Shown one piece after another: positions 48,169 to 56,762 of a DNA stretch of 64,000 bases. Position numbers and translations under genes: made by a program. The notes under the pieces were generated by a model, which worked only from the letters and a program-made list of their open reading frames with translations, did no database searches and had not been told where the DNA came from. The DNA is from an uncultured Bacteroidota bacterium (lineage in GTDB: Bacteria; Bacteroidota; Bacteroidia; Flavobacteriales; Flavobacteriaceae): NCBI GenBank assembly GCA_902619315.1, contig CACNDW010000007.1:35238-99237 (forward strand). Reading direction: 5' to 3'. How positions within the stretch are numbered: position 1 is the stretch's first letter; the number at the start of each line of letters is the position of its first letter.

Positions 48169-49071
48169 ATGAAAAAAAAGTTTAACCGTTACATTGAAAA
48201 ATTACAAGACAGGATCACGCAAAAACTGTCAGAATTAGATGGAAAAGCCCGTTTTAAAGAAGATTTTTGGGAGCGATCGGACGGCGGCGGCGGACGAACC
48301 CGAGTCATAGAGAATGGTGCAGTTTTTGAAAAAGGAGGGGTTAATACATCTGCCGTTTATGGGGAACTTCCGGATAGCATGAAAAATTATTTTAAGGTTA
48401 AGGCCGGAGATTTTTTTGCTTGTGGACTCAGCTTGGTCATTCATCCTAAAAATCCTTTTGTTCCCACTGTTCATGCTAACTGGCGTTATTTTGAACTCTA
48501 CAGCAGCATGGGTGAATTACATGACCAATGGTTTGGGGGGGGACAAGATCTCACACCTTATTACTTGTTTGAAGAAGATGCCCGGCACTTTCACCAAATA
48601 TGTAAAAAAACTTGTGATGAACACGACAAAGACTTCTACCCTCTATACAAAAAACGTTGTGATGAATATTTTTGGAATGCACACCGCGGTGAAGCCCGTG
48701 GGGTTGGTGGATTGTTTTTTGATTATTTAAGACCTGACGAAAAACGCTCTGCCGAAAACTGGTATCAATTTGTGACAGGGGTAGGGGATAGTTTTTTGGA
48801 GGCCTATGTGCCCATCGTTGAAAAAAGAAAAAACTTCAGTTACTCAGATGTCCAACGCCAATGGCAGGAAGTCCGAAGGGGTCGTTATGTGGAGTTCAAC
48901 TTGATCCACGACAAAGGGACTCTTTTTGGATTGAAAACCAATGGAAGGATTGAAAGTATTTTGATGAGCCTTCCACCGCATGTCCAATGGCAATATAACC
49001 ACAAGCCTGATCCCAATAGCAAAGAGGAAGAACTGGTCAACGTACTTGAAAATCCCAGAGCTTGGGTGTAA
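48169..49071 (+). CDS. hemF: Oxygen-dependent coproporphyrinogen-III oxidase
   Basis: 300 aa. GGGGRTRVIENGAVFEKGGVNTSAVYG, PTVHANWRYFEL, WFGGGQDLTPYYLFEEDARHFH, RGEARGVGGLFFDY. Confidence 0.96.
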   Translation: MKKKFNRYIEKLQDRITQKLSELDGKARFKEDFWERSDGGGGRTRVIENGAVFEKGGVNTSAVYGELPDSMKNYFKVKAGDFFACGLSLVIHPKNPFVPTVHANWRYFELYSSMGELHDQWFGGGQDLTPYYLFEEDARHFHQICKKTCDEHDKDFYPLYKKRCDEYFWNAHRGEARGVGGLFFDYLRPDEKRSAENWYQFVTGVGDSFLEAYVPIVEKRKNFSYSDVQRQWQEVRRGRYVEFNLIHDKGTLFGLKTNGRIESILMSLPPHVQWQYNHKPDPNSKEEELVNVLENPRAWV

Positions 49072-49098
49072 CTTATTAATAACGAATATCTTTAACAT

Positions 49099-50073
49099 AT
49101 GTATCCGAACCAAAGAAATAGAAGACTTAGACAAAGCCACGCAATCCGGCGGTTGGTTAGTGAAAATCAATTGACCTGCAACGATTTGATGCTCCCCTTG
49201 TTTATTGCAGAGGGAACTAAGGTAAAAGAACCCATTGAAGCCATGCCCGGTTGCTTCCGTTTGAGTTTGGATCTACTCCAAAAGGAGTTGAAATCCATAG
49301 CGGATTTGGGAATCAAAGCTGTACTATTGTTTGTTAAGGTTGACGATGCCCTTAAAGATAATAAGGGTACTGAAGCAGTTAATCCTGAGGGATTGATGCA
49401 AAAGGCAATAAGAAAGGTCAAATCGATCACTCCCCAGATTGTGGTCATGACTGATGTGGCCTTGGATCCCTACTCTTCCTATGGTCACGATGGCATCGTT
49501 GAAGATGCAAAGATCCTCAATGATTCCACTGTAGAGGTCTTGTCAAAAATGGCTTTGAGTCATGCCCTAGCAGGTGCCGATTTTGTAGCACCCAGTGATA
49601 TGATGGATGGTCGTGTGTTGAGGATAAGAACCGAATTGGACCAGGCAGGTTTCACTGATACTGGTATTATGAGTTATAGTGCCAAATACGCCTCTTCTCT
49701 CTATGGACCCTTTCGGGAGGCCCTCGATTCGTCCCCAGGCTTTGGTGACAAACGCAGCTACCAGATGGATCCGGCAAATCGTTTGGAAGCCCTCACAGAA
49801 ACCTTAAGAGACATAGAAGAAGGTGCCGACATAGTGATGATCAAACCTGGATTGGCATATCTTGACATCATCAGAGACATCCGTGAAAATGTTGAAGTTC
49901 CCATTGCAGCCTATCAAGTTAGCGGGGAATATGCCATGCTAAAGGCTGCGGCTGAAAAAGGCTGGTTGGATCACGATACGGTCATGATGGAACAAATGCT
50001 TGCTTTTAAAAGGGCCGGAGCCAACCTTATCGCTACTTATCACGCCAAAGAAGTAGCTCAATTACTTGCCTAA
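49099..50073 (+). CDS. hemB: Delta-aminolevulinic acid dehydratase (porphobilinogen synthase)
   Basis: 324 aa. VVMTDVALDPYSSYGHDGIV, GADFVAPSDMMDGRV, MSYSAKYASSLYGPFREALDS, MIKPGLAYLDIIRDIRE, VSGEYAMLKAAAE. Confidence 0.96.
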   Translation: MYPNQRNRRLRQSHAIRRLVSENQLTCNDLMLPLFIAEGTKVKEPIEAMPGCFRLSLDLLQKELKSIADLGIKAVLLFVKVDDALKDNKGTEAVNPEGLMQKAIRKVKSITPQIVVMTDVALDPYSSYGHDGIVEDAKILNDSTVEVLSKMALSHALAGADFVAPSDMMDGRVLRIRTELDQAGFTDTGIMSYSAKYASSLYGPFREALDSSPGFGDKRSYQMDPANRLEALTETLRDIEEGADIVMIKPGLAYLDIIRDIRENVEVPIAAYQVSGEYAMLKAAAEKGWLDHDTVMMEQMLAFKRAGANLIATYHAKEVAQLLA

Positions 50074-50085
50074 ATATCCTTTAAT

Positions 50086-50117
50086 GTCAAACAAAATGTA
50101 TTCTTTTTGACTTTTTG
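50086..50117 (+). terminator. Possible weak terminator after hemB
   Basis: GTCAAA/TTTGAC stem followed by CTTTTTG. Long AT-rich loop. Confidence 0.3.
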
Positions 50118-50159
50118 TTTAGCTTTATGTATCTTTTGTTTTAGAAGACTATTTGGTAT

Positions 50160-50633
50160 ATGGAGCAAGCATATTACAAAAGTACTGTAGGAAATTTATG
50201 TGTAATAATTGAAAATCAAGAGGTTACACGTATTTTTTTCGTTGATAAAATACGAGAAAATTTTTCGACACCTTCTCCATTAATGCATAAGGTAATTAAA
50301 CAGATTAATGAATTTTTCCAAGTAGAGCGACGAGAATTCAGTTTTCCCATTCGTCTGAAAGGAACAGATTTTCAGCTCAAAATCTGGAAGTTGATTAGTA
50401 ATATTCCATATGGAACCTCCTTGGCCTATGTAAAGGTAGCTAAAGCATACGGTGACGCCAAAATGGTAAGAGCAGTAGCCGCTACAATTGCCAAAAATCC
50501 CATTCTGCTTGTTGTCCCCTGTCACCGGGTGATAGGAAGTGATGGGTCATTGGTAGGCTATTCTGGTGGCATTGAGACCAAACGTCAACTTCTTGAGTTA
50601 GAGGGTTTTCCTGAACAATTTAACGTACTTTAG
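50160..50633 (+). CDS. Methylated-DNA--[protein]-cysteine S-methyltransferase
   Basis: 157 aa. FQLKIWKLISNIPYGTSLAYVKVAKAYG, NPILLVVPCHRVIGSDGSLVGYSGGIETKRQLLELE. Confidence 0.93.
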   Translation: MEQAYYKSTVGNLCVIIENQEVTRIFFVDKIRENFSTPSPLMHKVIKQINEFFQVERREFSFPIRLKGTDFQLKIWKLISNIPYGTSLAYVKVAKAYGDAKMVRAVAATIAKNPILLVVPCHRVIGSDGSLVGYSGGIETKRQLLELEGFPEQFNVL

Positions 50634-50647
50634 TACTTAAAAAACTA

Positions 50648-51826
50648 ATGAAAAGATTTTTATTAGCTTTTGGGCTTCTTTTAGCCATGGCTTTTTCCTT
50701 ACTTTATATTACAAAATATAACTATCTTTTGAATGGAGTTAGTACAATCTATTTGACTGGGCATACTACCGCTTATCTTACCGATTACAAAAAATTTTCT
50801 AATAACAGTGTTTTAGTATCTGACACACCCCAAGCCTGGCCATTACATAGGTTTTACAATCAATTCTCCCTCGGTGAAACAATAGAAGATTACCTTGAGG
50901 ATCGAAAAACAGTGGCTTATCTGGTGATAAAAAACGATAGTATTCTTTATGAAAAATATTACTATGGGTTTGGGGTAGATTCTAGAAGTAATTCCTTTTC
51001 CATGGCAAAAAGTGTAGTTTCTGCCCTGATGGGGATCGCCATACAAGAGGGAGCAATAAAGGGTTTAGATCAGAAGGTATTAGATTTTATACCAAATCTT
51101 CAGGGCCCTTATGCTCATCAATTAACGGTTGGAGACTTGGCTAGTATGGCTTCAGGCCAAAAATGGAGTGAAGAATACTACAACCCATTTTCGGTTACTT
51201 CAGCTTCCTATTTTGTAAAAGATTTGGATGCCTTGATATTAGAACAGCCTATCTACGAGAAACCGGGTGAAGTTTTTCGTTATAAAAGCGGTACTACTCA
51301 ATTGTTGGGTATGGTAATCAAAAAAGCTACGGGCAAAACTTTAAGCACATATTTGTCAGAGAAATTATGGCAACCTTTGGGAGCAAATCAAACTGCTCTT
51401 TGGCAATTGGACAGTGAAGAAAATGGAATGGAAAAAGCTTTTTGTTGCTTGGCTGTCAATGCAAGAGACTTTGCTCGATTCGGAAAACTTTATAAAAATT
51501 TCGGGTTTTGGAACGGGACTCAATTACTGGATTCATCATTTGTGGCACTATCTATTAAACCCCGATTCGAGGAGAGTCCTGAATACGGCTACGGATTCTG
51601 GTTGGATAATTTTCAAGGTAAAAAAGTTTTTATGATGCGAGGGCATTTGGGACAGTATATATTGGTTGTCCCTGATGAAGATATGATAGTGGTCCGCTTG
51701 GGCCATCTAAAAGACAAAGAAAAGGCAACAAATACCAAAAGTTCAGTAGGAGACCCTTTTACTAAAGACATTTATGTTTACCTTAAGGCTGGATTGGAAA
51801 TGATTAAAAATGTTTCAAACAATTGA
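50648..51826 (+). CDS. Beta-lactamase-family serine hydrolase
   Basis: 392 aa with N-terminal TM/signal. SFSMAKSVVSALMGIA (SxxK), FRYKSGTTQLLGMVI, GYGFWLDNF. Confidence 0.87.
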   Translation: MKRFLLAFGLLLAMAFSLLYITKYNYLLNGVSTIYLTGHTTAYLTDYKKFSNNSVLVSDTPQAWPLHRFYNQFSLGETIEDYLEDRKTVAYLVIKNDSILYEKYYYGFGVDSRSNSFSMAKSVVSALMGIAIQEGAIKGLDQKVLDFIPNLQGPYAHQLTVGDLASMASGQKWSEEYYNPFSVTSASYFVKDLDALILEQPIYEKPGEVFRYKSGTTQLLGMVIKKATGKTLSTYLSEKLWQPLGANQTALWQLDSEENGMEKAFCCLAVNARDFARFGKLYKNFGFWNGTQLLDSSFVALSIKPRFEESPEYGYGFWLDNFQGKKVFMMRGHLGQYILVVPDEDMIVVRLGHLKDKEKATNTKSSVGDPFTKDIYVYLKAGLEMIKNVSNN

Positions 51827-51860
51827 CCTTATAAAATTGTTATTTTTTTACATAGACAAC

Positions 51861-52055
51861 ATGCTGAAAAACACAACTTTTGATCAAATTTCCGATTCGG
51901 AAGAAGAACTTTTTGCAGCCAAAACCCAACACCAATTCTCTGAAGATCAAAGCGAGGTTTCCCACAAAGAAATCGAGACTATCGCAATTACTCAGTTTTT
52001 CTTGTACTTACGCAAAGAAAACCTTTCAGAGGATGACGAAATCGTCCATTCATGA
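51861..52055 (+). CDS. Small acidic hypothetical protein coupled to ABC ATPase
   Basis: 64 aa [67 protein letters not shown] overlaps the next ATG (ATGA at 52052-52055). Confidence 0.6.
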   Translation: MLKNTTFDQISDSEEELFAAKTQHQFSEDQSEVSHKEIETIAITQFFLYLRKENLSEDDEIVHS

Positions 52056-53734
52056 AAGAAAAAAAAATATTGTTAAGGCTAGAGGATTTATACATTTCGT
52101 CTATGGAAGGATTACTTATCAATGGTTTCTCGTTAACCGTCAATTCAAATGAGATCGTTGCCATCGTAGGGGAGTCTGGCAGTGGAAAATCATTGACCGC
52201 CCTAGCCATTGCAGGCCTTTTACGTCAAACACCCTTGTCTGTAAGCAGTAAAAAAATGCAATTGAGCGGGCGGGAGCTTTCTAATTTATCACATAAAGAT
52301 TGGCAAACTATCAGGGGTAAGGAATTTGGTATGATTTTTCAGGAACCCCAGTCCAGTCTCAACCCAAGTATGCGCTGTGGGCCTCAGGTAATGGAACGTT
52401 TGCAACAAAACAAAATCGGAAAACCTCAAGATTACCATAATAAAGTATTGGAGGCTTTTCAACAGGTCCGACTGCCCCAGCCGAAGCGCATTTTTAAAGC
52501 CTATCCTCATGAACTCAGTGGTGGACAAAAACAAAGGGTTATGATTGCCATGGCATTGATTGGTAACCCAAAGCTATTGATCGCCGACGAACCAACTACT
52601 GCACTGGATGTGACGGTTCAAAAAGAAATCCTTAACCTTATCAAAGAACAGCAAAAAGATCATAAAATGAGTGTTTTATTCATCTCTCACGACCTTAGTT
52701 TAGTAGCTCAGTTCGCCGATAGGGTTCTGGTCATGTACCAGGGCATATTGGTTGAAAGCGGGACAGTAAAACAGATATTCAAAAACCCTAAAGATCCATA
52801 CACCCGCGGACTATTGTATGCCCGACCTCAGCCTGACAAACGCCTGAAACGATTGCCTACGGTGGGAGATTTTTCAGATGAACAAAAAAGCTTTAAATCC
52901 ATATCCAAGGCCACAAGGGTTAAAAGACAAAAAGTACTCTACAGCCAAAAACCACTTTTGGAGGTCAGGGGATTAATAAAAGAATATCCTCTGACTCGAC
53001 ATTGGTTTAAAGAGAACCAATGTCTTAAAGCGGTAAATAAGGTGAGCTTTGATCTTTATCCTGGAGAGACCTTGGGCTTGGTAGGGGAATCGGGTTGTGG
53101 GAAATCCACTATCAGTCGTACTTTGGTTAATCTCGATTTACCCACTGCTGGTGAAATTCGCTACAAAGGACAATCCATAATAGGACTCAACCACAGAGAA
53201 TTGATGAACCTGCGTAAGCAAATCCAATTGGTCTTTCAAGATCCTTTTGCGGCTTTACACCCGCTAAAGCAGATTGGGGATGCTATTACAGAGCCTCTTT
53301 ATGTACATGGTTTAGTAAATGGGAAAAAAGCTCAGAAACAAAGAGTTTTCAATCTACTGGAACAGGTAGGCTTAGGCGCAGAACACTACTATCGTTATCC
53401 CCACCAGTTGTCCGGAGGACAAAAACAAAGGGTGGTTATTGCAAGAGCGTTGGCTACTGAACCCCAACTCCTACTCCTAGATGAATCCGTTGCCGCTTTA
53501 GACATTTCAGTTCAAGCACAGGTACTCAATTTACTGAATGATCTTAAAGATCAATTGAAATTGTCCTATCTGCTTATTTCCCACGATTTGAATGTGGTCA
53601 AGTATATGGCCGATAGAATTTTGGTGATGCAAAAAGGAATTTTGGTAGAAGAGGGAGAAGCTGATCAATTATATTTCAATCCACAACAGCCTTATACGCA
53701 ACAGCTTATTGCGGCCTTGCCCAAGGGGTATTAA
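52052..53734 (+). CDS. Dual-ATPase ABC transporter ATP-binding protein (Opp/Dpp/YejF-like)
   Basis: 560 aa with two NBDs: [81 protein letters not shown]. Confidence 0.93.
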   Translation: MKEKKILLRLEDLYISSMEGLLINGFSLTVNSNEIVAIVGESGSGKSLTALAIAGLLRQTPLSVSSKKMQLSGRELSNLSHKDWQTIRGKEFGMIFQEPQSSLNPSMRCGPQVMERLQQNKIGKPQDYHNKVLEAFQQVRLPQPKRIFKAYPHELSGGQKQRVMIAMALIGNPKLLIADEPTTALDVTVQKEILNLIKEQQKDHKMSVLFISHDLSLVAQFADRVLVMYQGILVESGTVKQIFKNPKDPYTRGLLYARPQPDKRLKRLPTVGDFSDEQKSFKSISKATRVKRQKVLYSQKPLLEVRGLIKEYPLTRHWFKENQCLKAVNKVSFDLYPGETLGLVGESGCGKSTISRTLVNLDLPTAGEIRYKGQSIIGLNHRELMNLRKQIQLVFQDPFAALHPLKQIGDAITEPLYVHGLVNGKKAQKQRVFNLLEQVGLGAEHYYRYPHQLSGGQKQRVVIARALATEPQLLLLDESVAALDISVQAQVLNLLNDLKDQLKLSYLLISHDLNVVKYMADRILVMQKGILVEEGEADQLYFNPQQPYTQQLIAALPKGY

Positions 53735-53980
53735 TGACTTTAATCAGGCAGAATTTATTCATTTATAATATACTTTATCTGATTTTTCCCTTTGCTACAT
53801 CTCATAAGTTTATTTTATGAAGGATTTGGCCTTTTCAATGACAAAATTTTTTCCGTCAAAATTTACCTTGATGGTTTGATATAAGGGTTGATAATAAAGA
53901 ATCCTGTTATATTAGATAAATATTTTTTGATCAACATCTGGGAAATAACTTCACTTGTAATTAAAAATTGATCTTAACCC

Positions 53981-55018
53981 TTAAGGCGCCGGATTGGGAA
54001 TTAATTCATTGATCTGGTCAATAGCTTTAAGGACTTCCTTGGAGAGTTTGACCTTATGGGTTGCGATATTTTCTTTAAGTTGTTCCATAGTGGTGGCGCC
54101 AATGATGTTGGAGGTAACAAAACTCCGGTCATTTACAAAAGCTAGGGAGAGTTCGGTAAGGGACAAACCGTGGTCTGAGGCTAATTCAAAATAAAGATCG
54201 GTTGCTTTAAAGGAATTTTCCCCACTGTATCTGGCCAAACGCTCAAACAATGCCAAGCGGCTGTTTTTAGGCATCTGTCCGTTGCGATATTTTCCCGAAA
54301 GAACTCCAAAGGCCAGGGGGGAGTAGGCCAGAAGTCCTATATTTTCTCTGTGGCATATTTCTGCACTGCCCACTTCAAAAAGTCGATTGAGGAGGGAATA
54401 GGGATTTTGAACGGTGATCATTTTGGTGGCAGGAGACTGGGAGGCTCGCAAAAAACCCATGATTCCCCAGGGATTTTCATTGGACAGGCCGATGTGTCTG
54501 ATCTTTCCCGCTTTGATTTTGTCGTTCAGTGCATCGAGGACGGCCTCAAAATTTTCTTCCCAGGAATCGTTGGGGTCGTACTGAAAATTTCTTACCCCAA
54601 AGGTGTTGGTTTTTCTTTCGGGCCAGTGCAACTGATAGAGGTCAATATAATCAGTTTGTAATCTTTGGAGGCTCTTGTCGATGGCCTCGTCGATATGGGC
54701 TTTTTTAAAGCTGAGGTTTTTGCGGATGTGTTTGGTATAATCACCCGGCCCTGCGACTTTTGTGGCCAGGATGATTTTATCTCTGTAGCCTGTTTTTTTG
54801 AACCATGTTCCGATGATGCGCTCAGTTTCCCCCTGGGTTTGGGCATCCGCAGGGACTGGATAGAGTTCGGCTACATCAAAAAAATTAACCCCTTGTTCCA
54901 CTGCGTAATCCATTTGCTCATGGCCTTCGGCTTCTGTATTTTGTCTGCCCCAAGTCATGGTACCCAGGCAAATCTTACTGACTTTGATATCAGTATCAGG
55001 TAAAAGATTGTAATCCAT
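53981..55018 (-). CDS. Aldo/keto reductase (Tas-like)
   Basis: 345 aa. ICLGTMTWGRQNTEAEGHEQMDYAVEQGVNFFDVAELYPVP...RLQTDYIDLYQLHWPER...GLLAYSPLAFGVLSGKY. Confidence 0.92.
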   Translation of the reverse strand: MDYNLLPDTDIKVSKICLGTMTWGRQNTEAEGHEQMDYAVEQGVNFFDVAELYPVPADAQTQGETERIIGTWFKKTGYRDKIILATKVAGPGDYTKHIRKNLSFKKAHIDEAIDKSLQRLQTDYIDLYQLHWPERKTNTFGVRNFQYDPNDSWEENFEAVLDALNDKIKAGKIRHIGLSNENPWGIMGFLRASQSPATKMITVQNPYSLLNRLFEVGSAEICHRENIGLLAYSPLAFGVLSGKYRNGQMPKNSRLALFERLARYSGENSFKATDLYFELASDHGLSLTELSLAFVNDRSFVTSNIIGATTMEQLKENIATHKVKLSKEVLKAIDQINELIPNPAP

Positions 55019-55021
55019 AAT

Positions 55022-55918
55022 TTAGTCTATCGTATTGATGATTTGTTTTATTTCGTCTAGTTTTGGACTGAGCACTACCTCTATTCTTCGGTTGGCGGCT
55101 CGTCCTAGTTGTGAAGAATTGGGAGCAATGGGCAGGTATTCTCCTCTTCCTGCTGCAGTGAGGTTTTGGGGAAGGATATCAGGATTTTCTAGCAATTGGT
55201 TAACAATAGCCGTAGCGCGTTTAGTGGAGAGGTCCCAGTTACCTTTTAGGGGACCTTTACCACTATAGGGGACATTGTCCGTATGTCCTTCGATAAGGAT
55301 GGCAATGTCCGGATTATCTGCCAAAACATTTCCCAATTCCTCAATGGCCAACCGTCCCTCTGCTCCCACTTTCCAGCTACCGGATCTAAATAAAAGTTTA
55401 TTTTCCATAGAGACATATACCTTTCCGTCTCGTGCTTCGACTGTGAGTCCTTTGTCTTCAAAATTCAATAGTGCGTCTGATAATTTTTCTTTCAGTTTGC
55501 GCATGGCCTCTTGCTGACGTGTGATCAGCCCCTCCAATTCATCGACACGGGCCATACGGTCGGCCAACTCATTTTCTCTTTCAGCGATTTTTTCCATAAG
55601 TTCTTCATTTTCTGCGATTCGCTTTTTGAGTTCTGTTTCACTGTTTTGTTTGAGTAAATCAATAGAGGATTCCAGTTGTTCCAGTTTTTGTTGTTTTTGG
55701 TTAAGACTGTCTTCTGTTATTTCTAAAGTTCCTTCGAGGGTGATAAATTTTTTGGTCAAATCCTTAATTTCAGTGTTTAGGTTTTCGATGCTTTTGGTTT
55801 GACGGTTGAAGTTGTCTTTGAGCTGTGCATAACGGGATTCCAAATCATTGAATACACGGTTGGAAACGCAGGAGTTTAGGCTTAGTAAAATGACAATAAA
55901 AGCGGTAATTTTTTTCAT
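55022..55918 (-). CDS. OmpA-family lipoprotein with coiled-coil region
   Basis: 298 aa. Lipobox LLSLNSC, long coiled coil, OmpA domain ILIEGHTDNVPYSG...LSTKRATAIVNQLL...AAGRGEYLPIAPNSSQLGRAANRRIEVVL. Confidence 0.92.
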   Translation of the reverse strand: MKKITAFIVILLSLNSCVSNRVFNDLESRYAQLKDNFNRQTKSIENLNTEIKDLTKKFITLEGTLEITEDSLNQKQQKLEQLESSIDLLKQNSETELKKRIAENEELMEKIAERENELADRMARVDELEGLITRQQEAMRKLKEKLSDALLNFEDKGLTVEARDGKVYVSMENKLLFRSGSWKVGAEGRLAIEELGNVLADNPDIAILIEGHTDNVPYSGKGPLKGNWDLSTKRATAIVNQLLENPDILPQNLTAAGRGEYLPIAPNSSQLGRAANRRIEVVLSPKLDEIKQIINTID

Positions 55919-55927
55919 GAAGTTTAA

Positions 55928-56689
55928 TTAAAATTCGAGTTCTACTCCCACTGGGCAATGGTCAGAATGTTTGGCGTCGGGAAGCAGATAGGCACTTTTG
56001 ATGTTGTTTTTAAGGTTTTCACTGACCATGTTGTAATCGATCCGCCACCCTTTGTTGTTGTTTCGGGCGTTTGCCCGATAGCTCCACCAGCTGTATTGGT
56101 TGGGTTCCGGGTTGAAGTGGCGAAAGGAATCAACAAATCCATTGTTCATAAATGTGTCAATCCATTGGCGTTCTTCGGGCAGAAAGCCGGAAACATTTTT
56201 ATTGCGAACAGGATCGTGGATGTCGATGGCTCGGTGGCAAATGTTATAATCACCACAGATTACCAATCTGGGATGATTTCTTTTCAGGGCATCAATATAC
56301 TCTTGAAAATCGTCCATGAATTTGAACTTGTGTTCCAATCGGTCAAGATTGGTACCGGAGGGGAGGTAGAGGCTGATGACCGATACATTCTCATAATCGG
56401 CACGTATGACCCTGCCTTCAAAATCCATATGTTCTATTCCTGTTCCTTTCTGAACGTTCAGAGGATTGGTTTTGGTTAAAATAGCGACCCCACTGTATCC
56501 TTTTTTTTGAGCAGAGTGCCAGTAATGTTGATAACCCATTTGTTCAAATAAAACGGTGTTGACTTGATCTTCCAATGCTTTGGTTTCCTGTAGACAGACC
56601 ACATCGGGTCCAGCTGCGCTGAGCCACTCGGCAAAACCTTTATTCAGGGCGGCACGGATACCGTTAACGTTGTATGAAAGGATCTTCAA
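55928..56689 (-). CDS. xth: Exodeoxyribonuclease III; TTG start
   Basis: 253 aa. SYNVNGIRAALNKGFAEWL, DVVCLQETKA, ICGDYNICHRAIDIHDP, WRIDYNMVSENL, HSDHCPVGVEL. Confidence 0.94.
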   Translation of the reverse strand: MKILSYNVNGIRAALNKGFAEWLSAAGPDVVCLQETKALEDQVNTVLFEQMGYQHYWHSAQKKGYSGVAILTKTNPLNVQKGTGIEHMDFEGRVIRADYENVSVISLYLPSGTNLDRLEHKFKFMDDFQEYIDALKRNHPRLVICGDYNICHRAIDIHDPVRNKNVSGFLPEERQWIDTFMNNGFVDSFRHFNPEPNQYSWWSYRANARNNNKGWRIDYNMVSENLKNNIKSAYLLPDAKHSDHCPVGVELEF

Positions 56690-56702
56690 ACTTTGTTTTT
56701 AC

Positions 56703-56710
56703 CAAATATA
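56703..56710 (-). promoter_or_regulatory. Putative -7 element TATATTTG for xth-ompA-akr
   Basis: TAnnTTTG on minus strand, 12 nt before the xth TTG start. Nearest TTG is 25 nt upstream, slightly long. Confidence 0.42.
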
Positions 56711-56762
56711 AAAAAACGAAAGCTGAGGAAAAATTCAAAACTAGTCTATGGTAAAGAAGATT

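Noticed and set aside
55958-56479. 173-aa plus-strand ORF
   Set aside because: Entirely antisense to xth, whose catalytic motifs are intact; shadow ORF in a GC-richer stretch.
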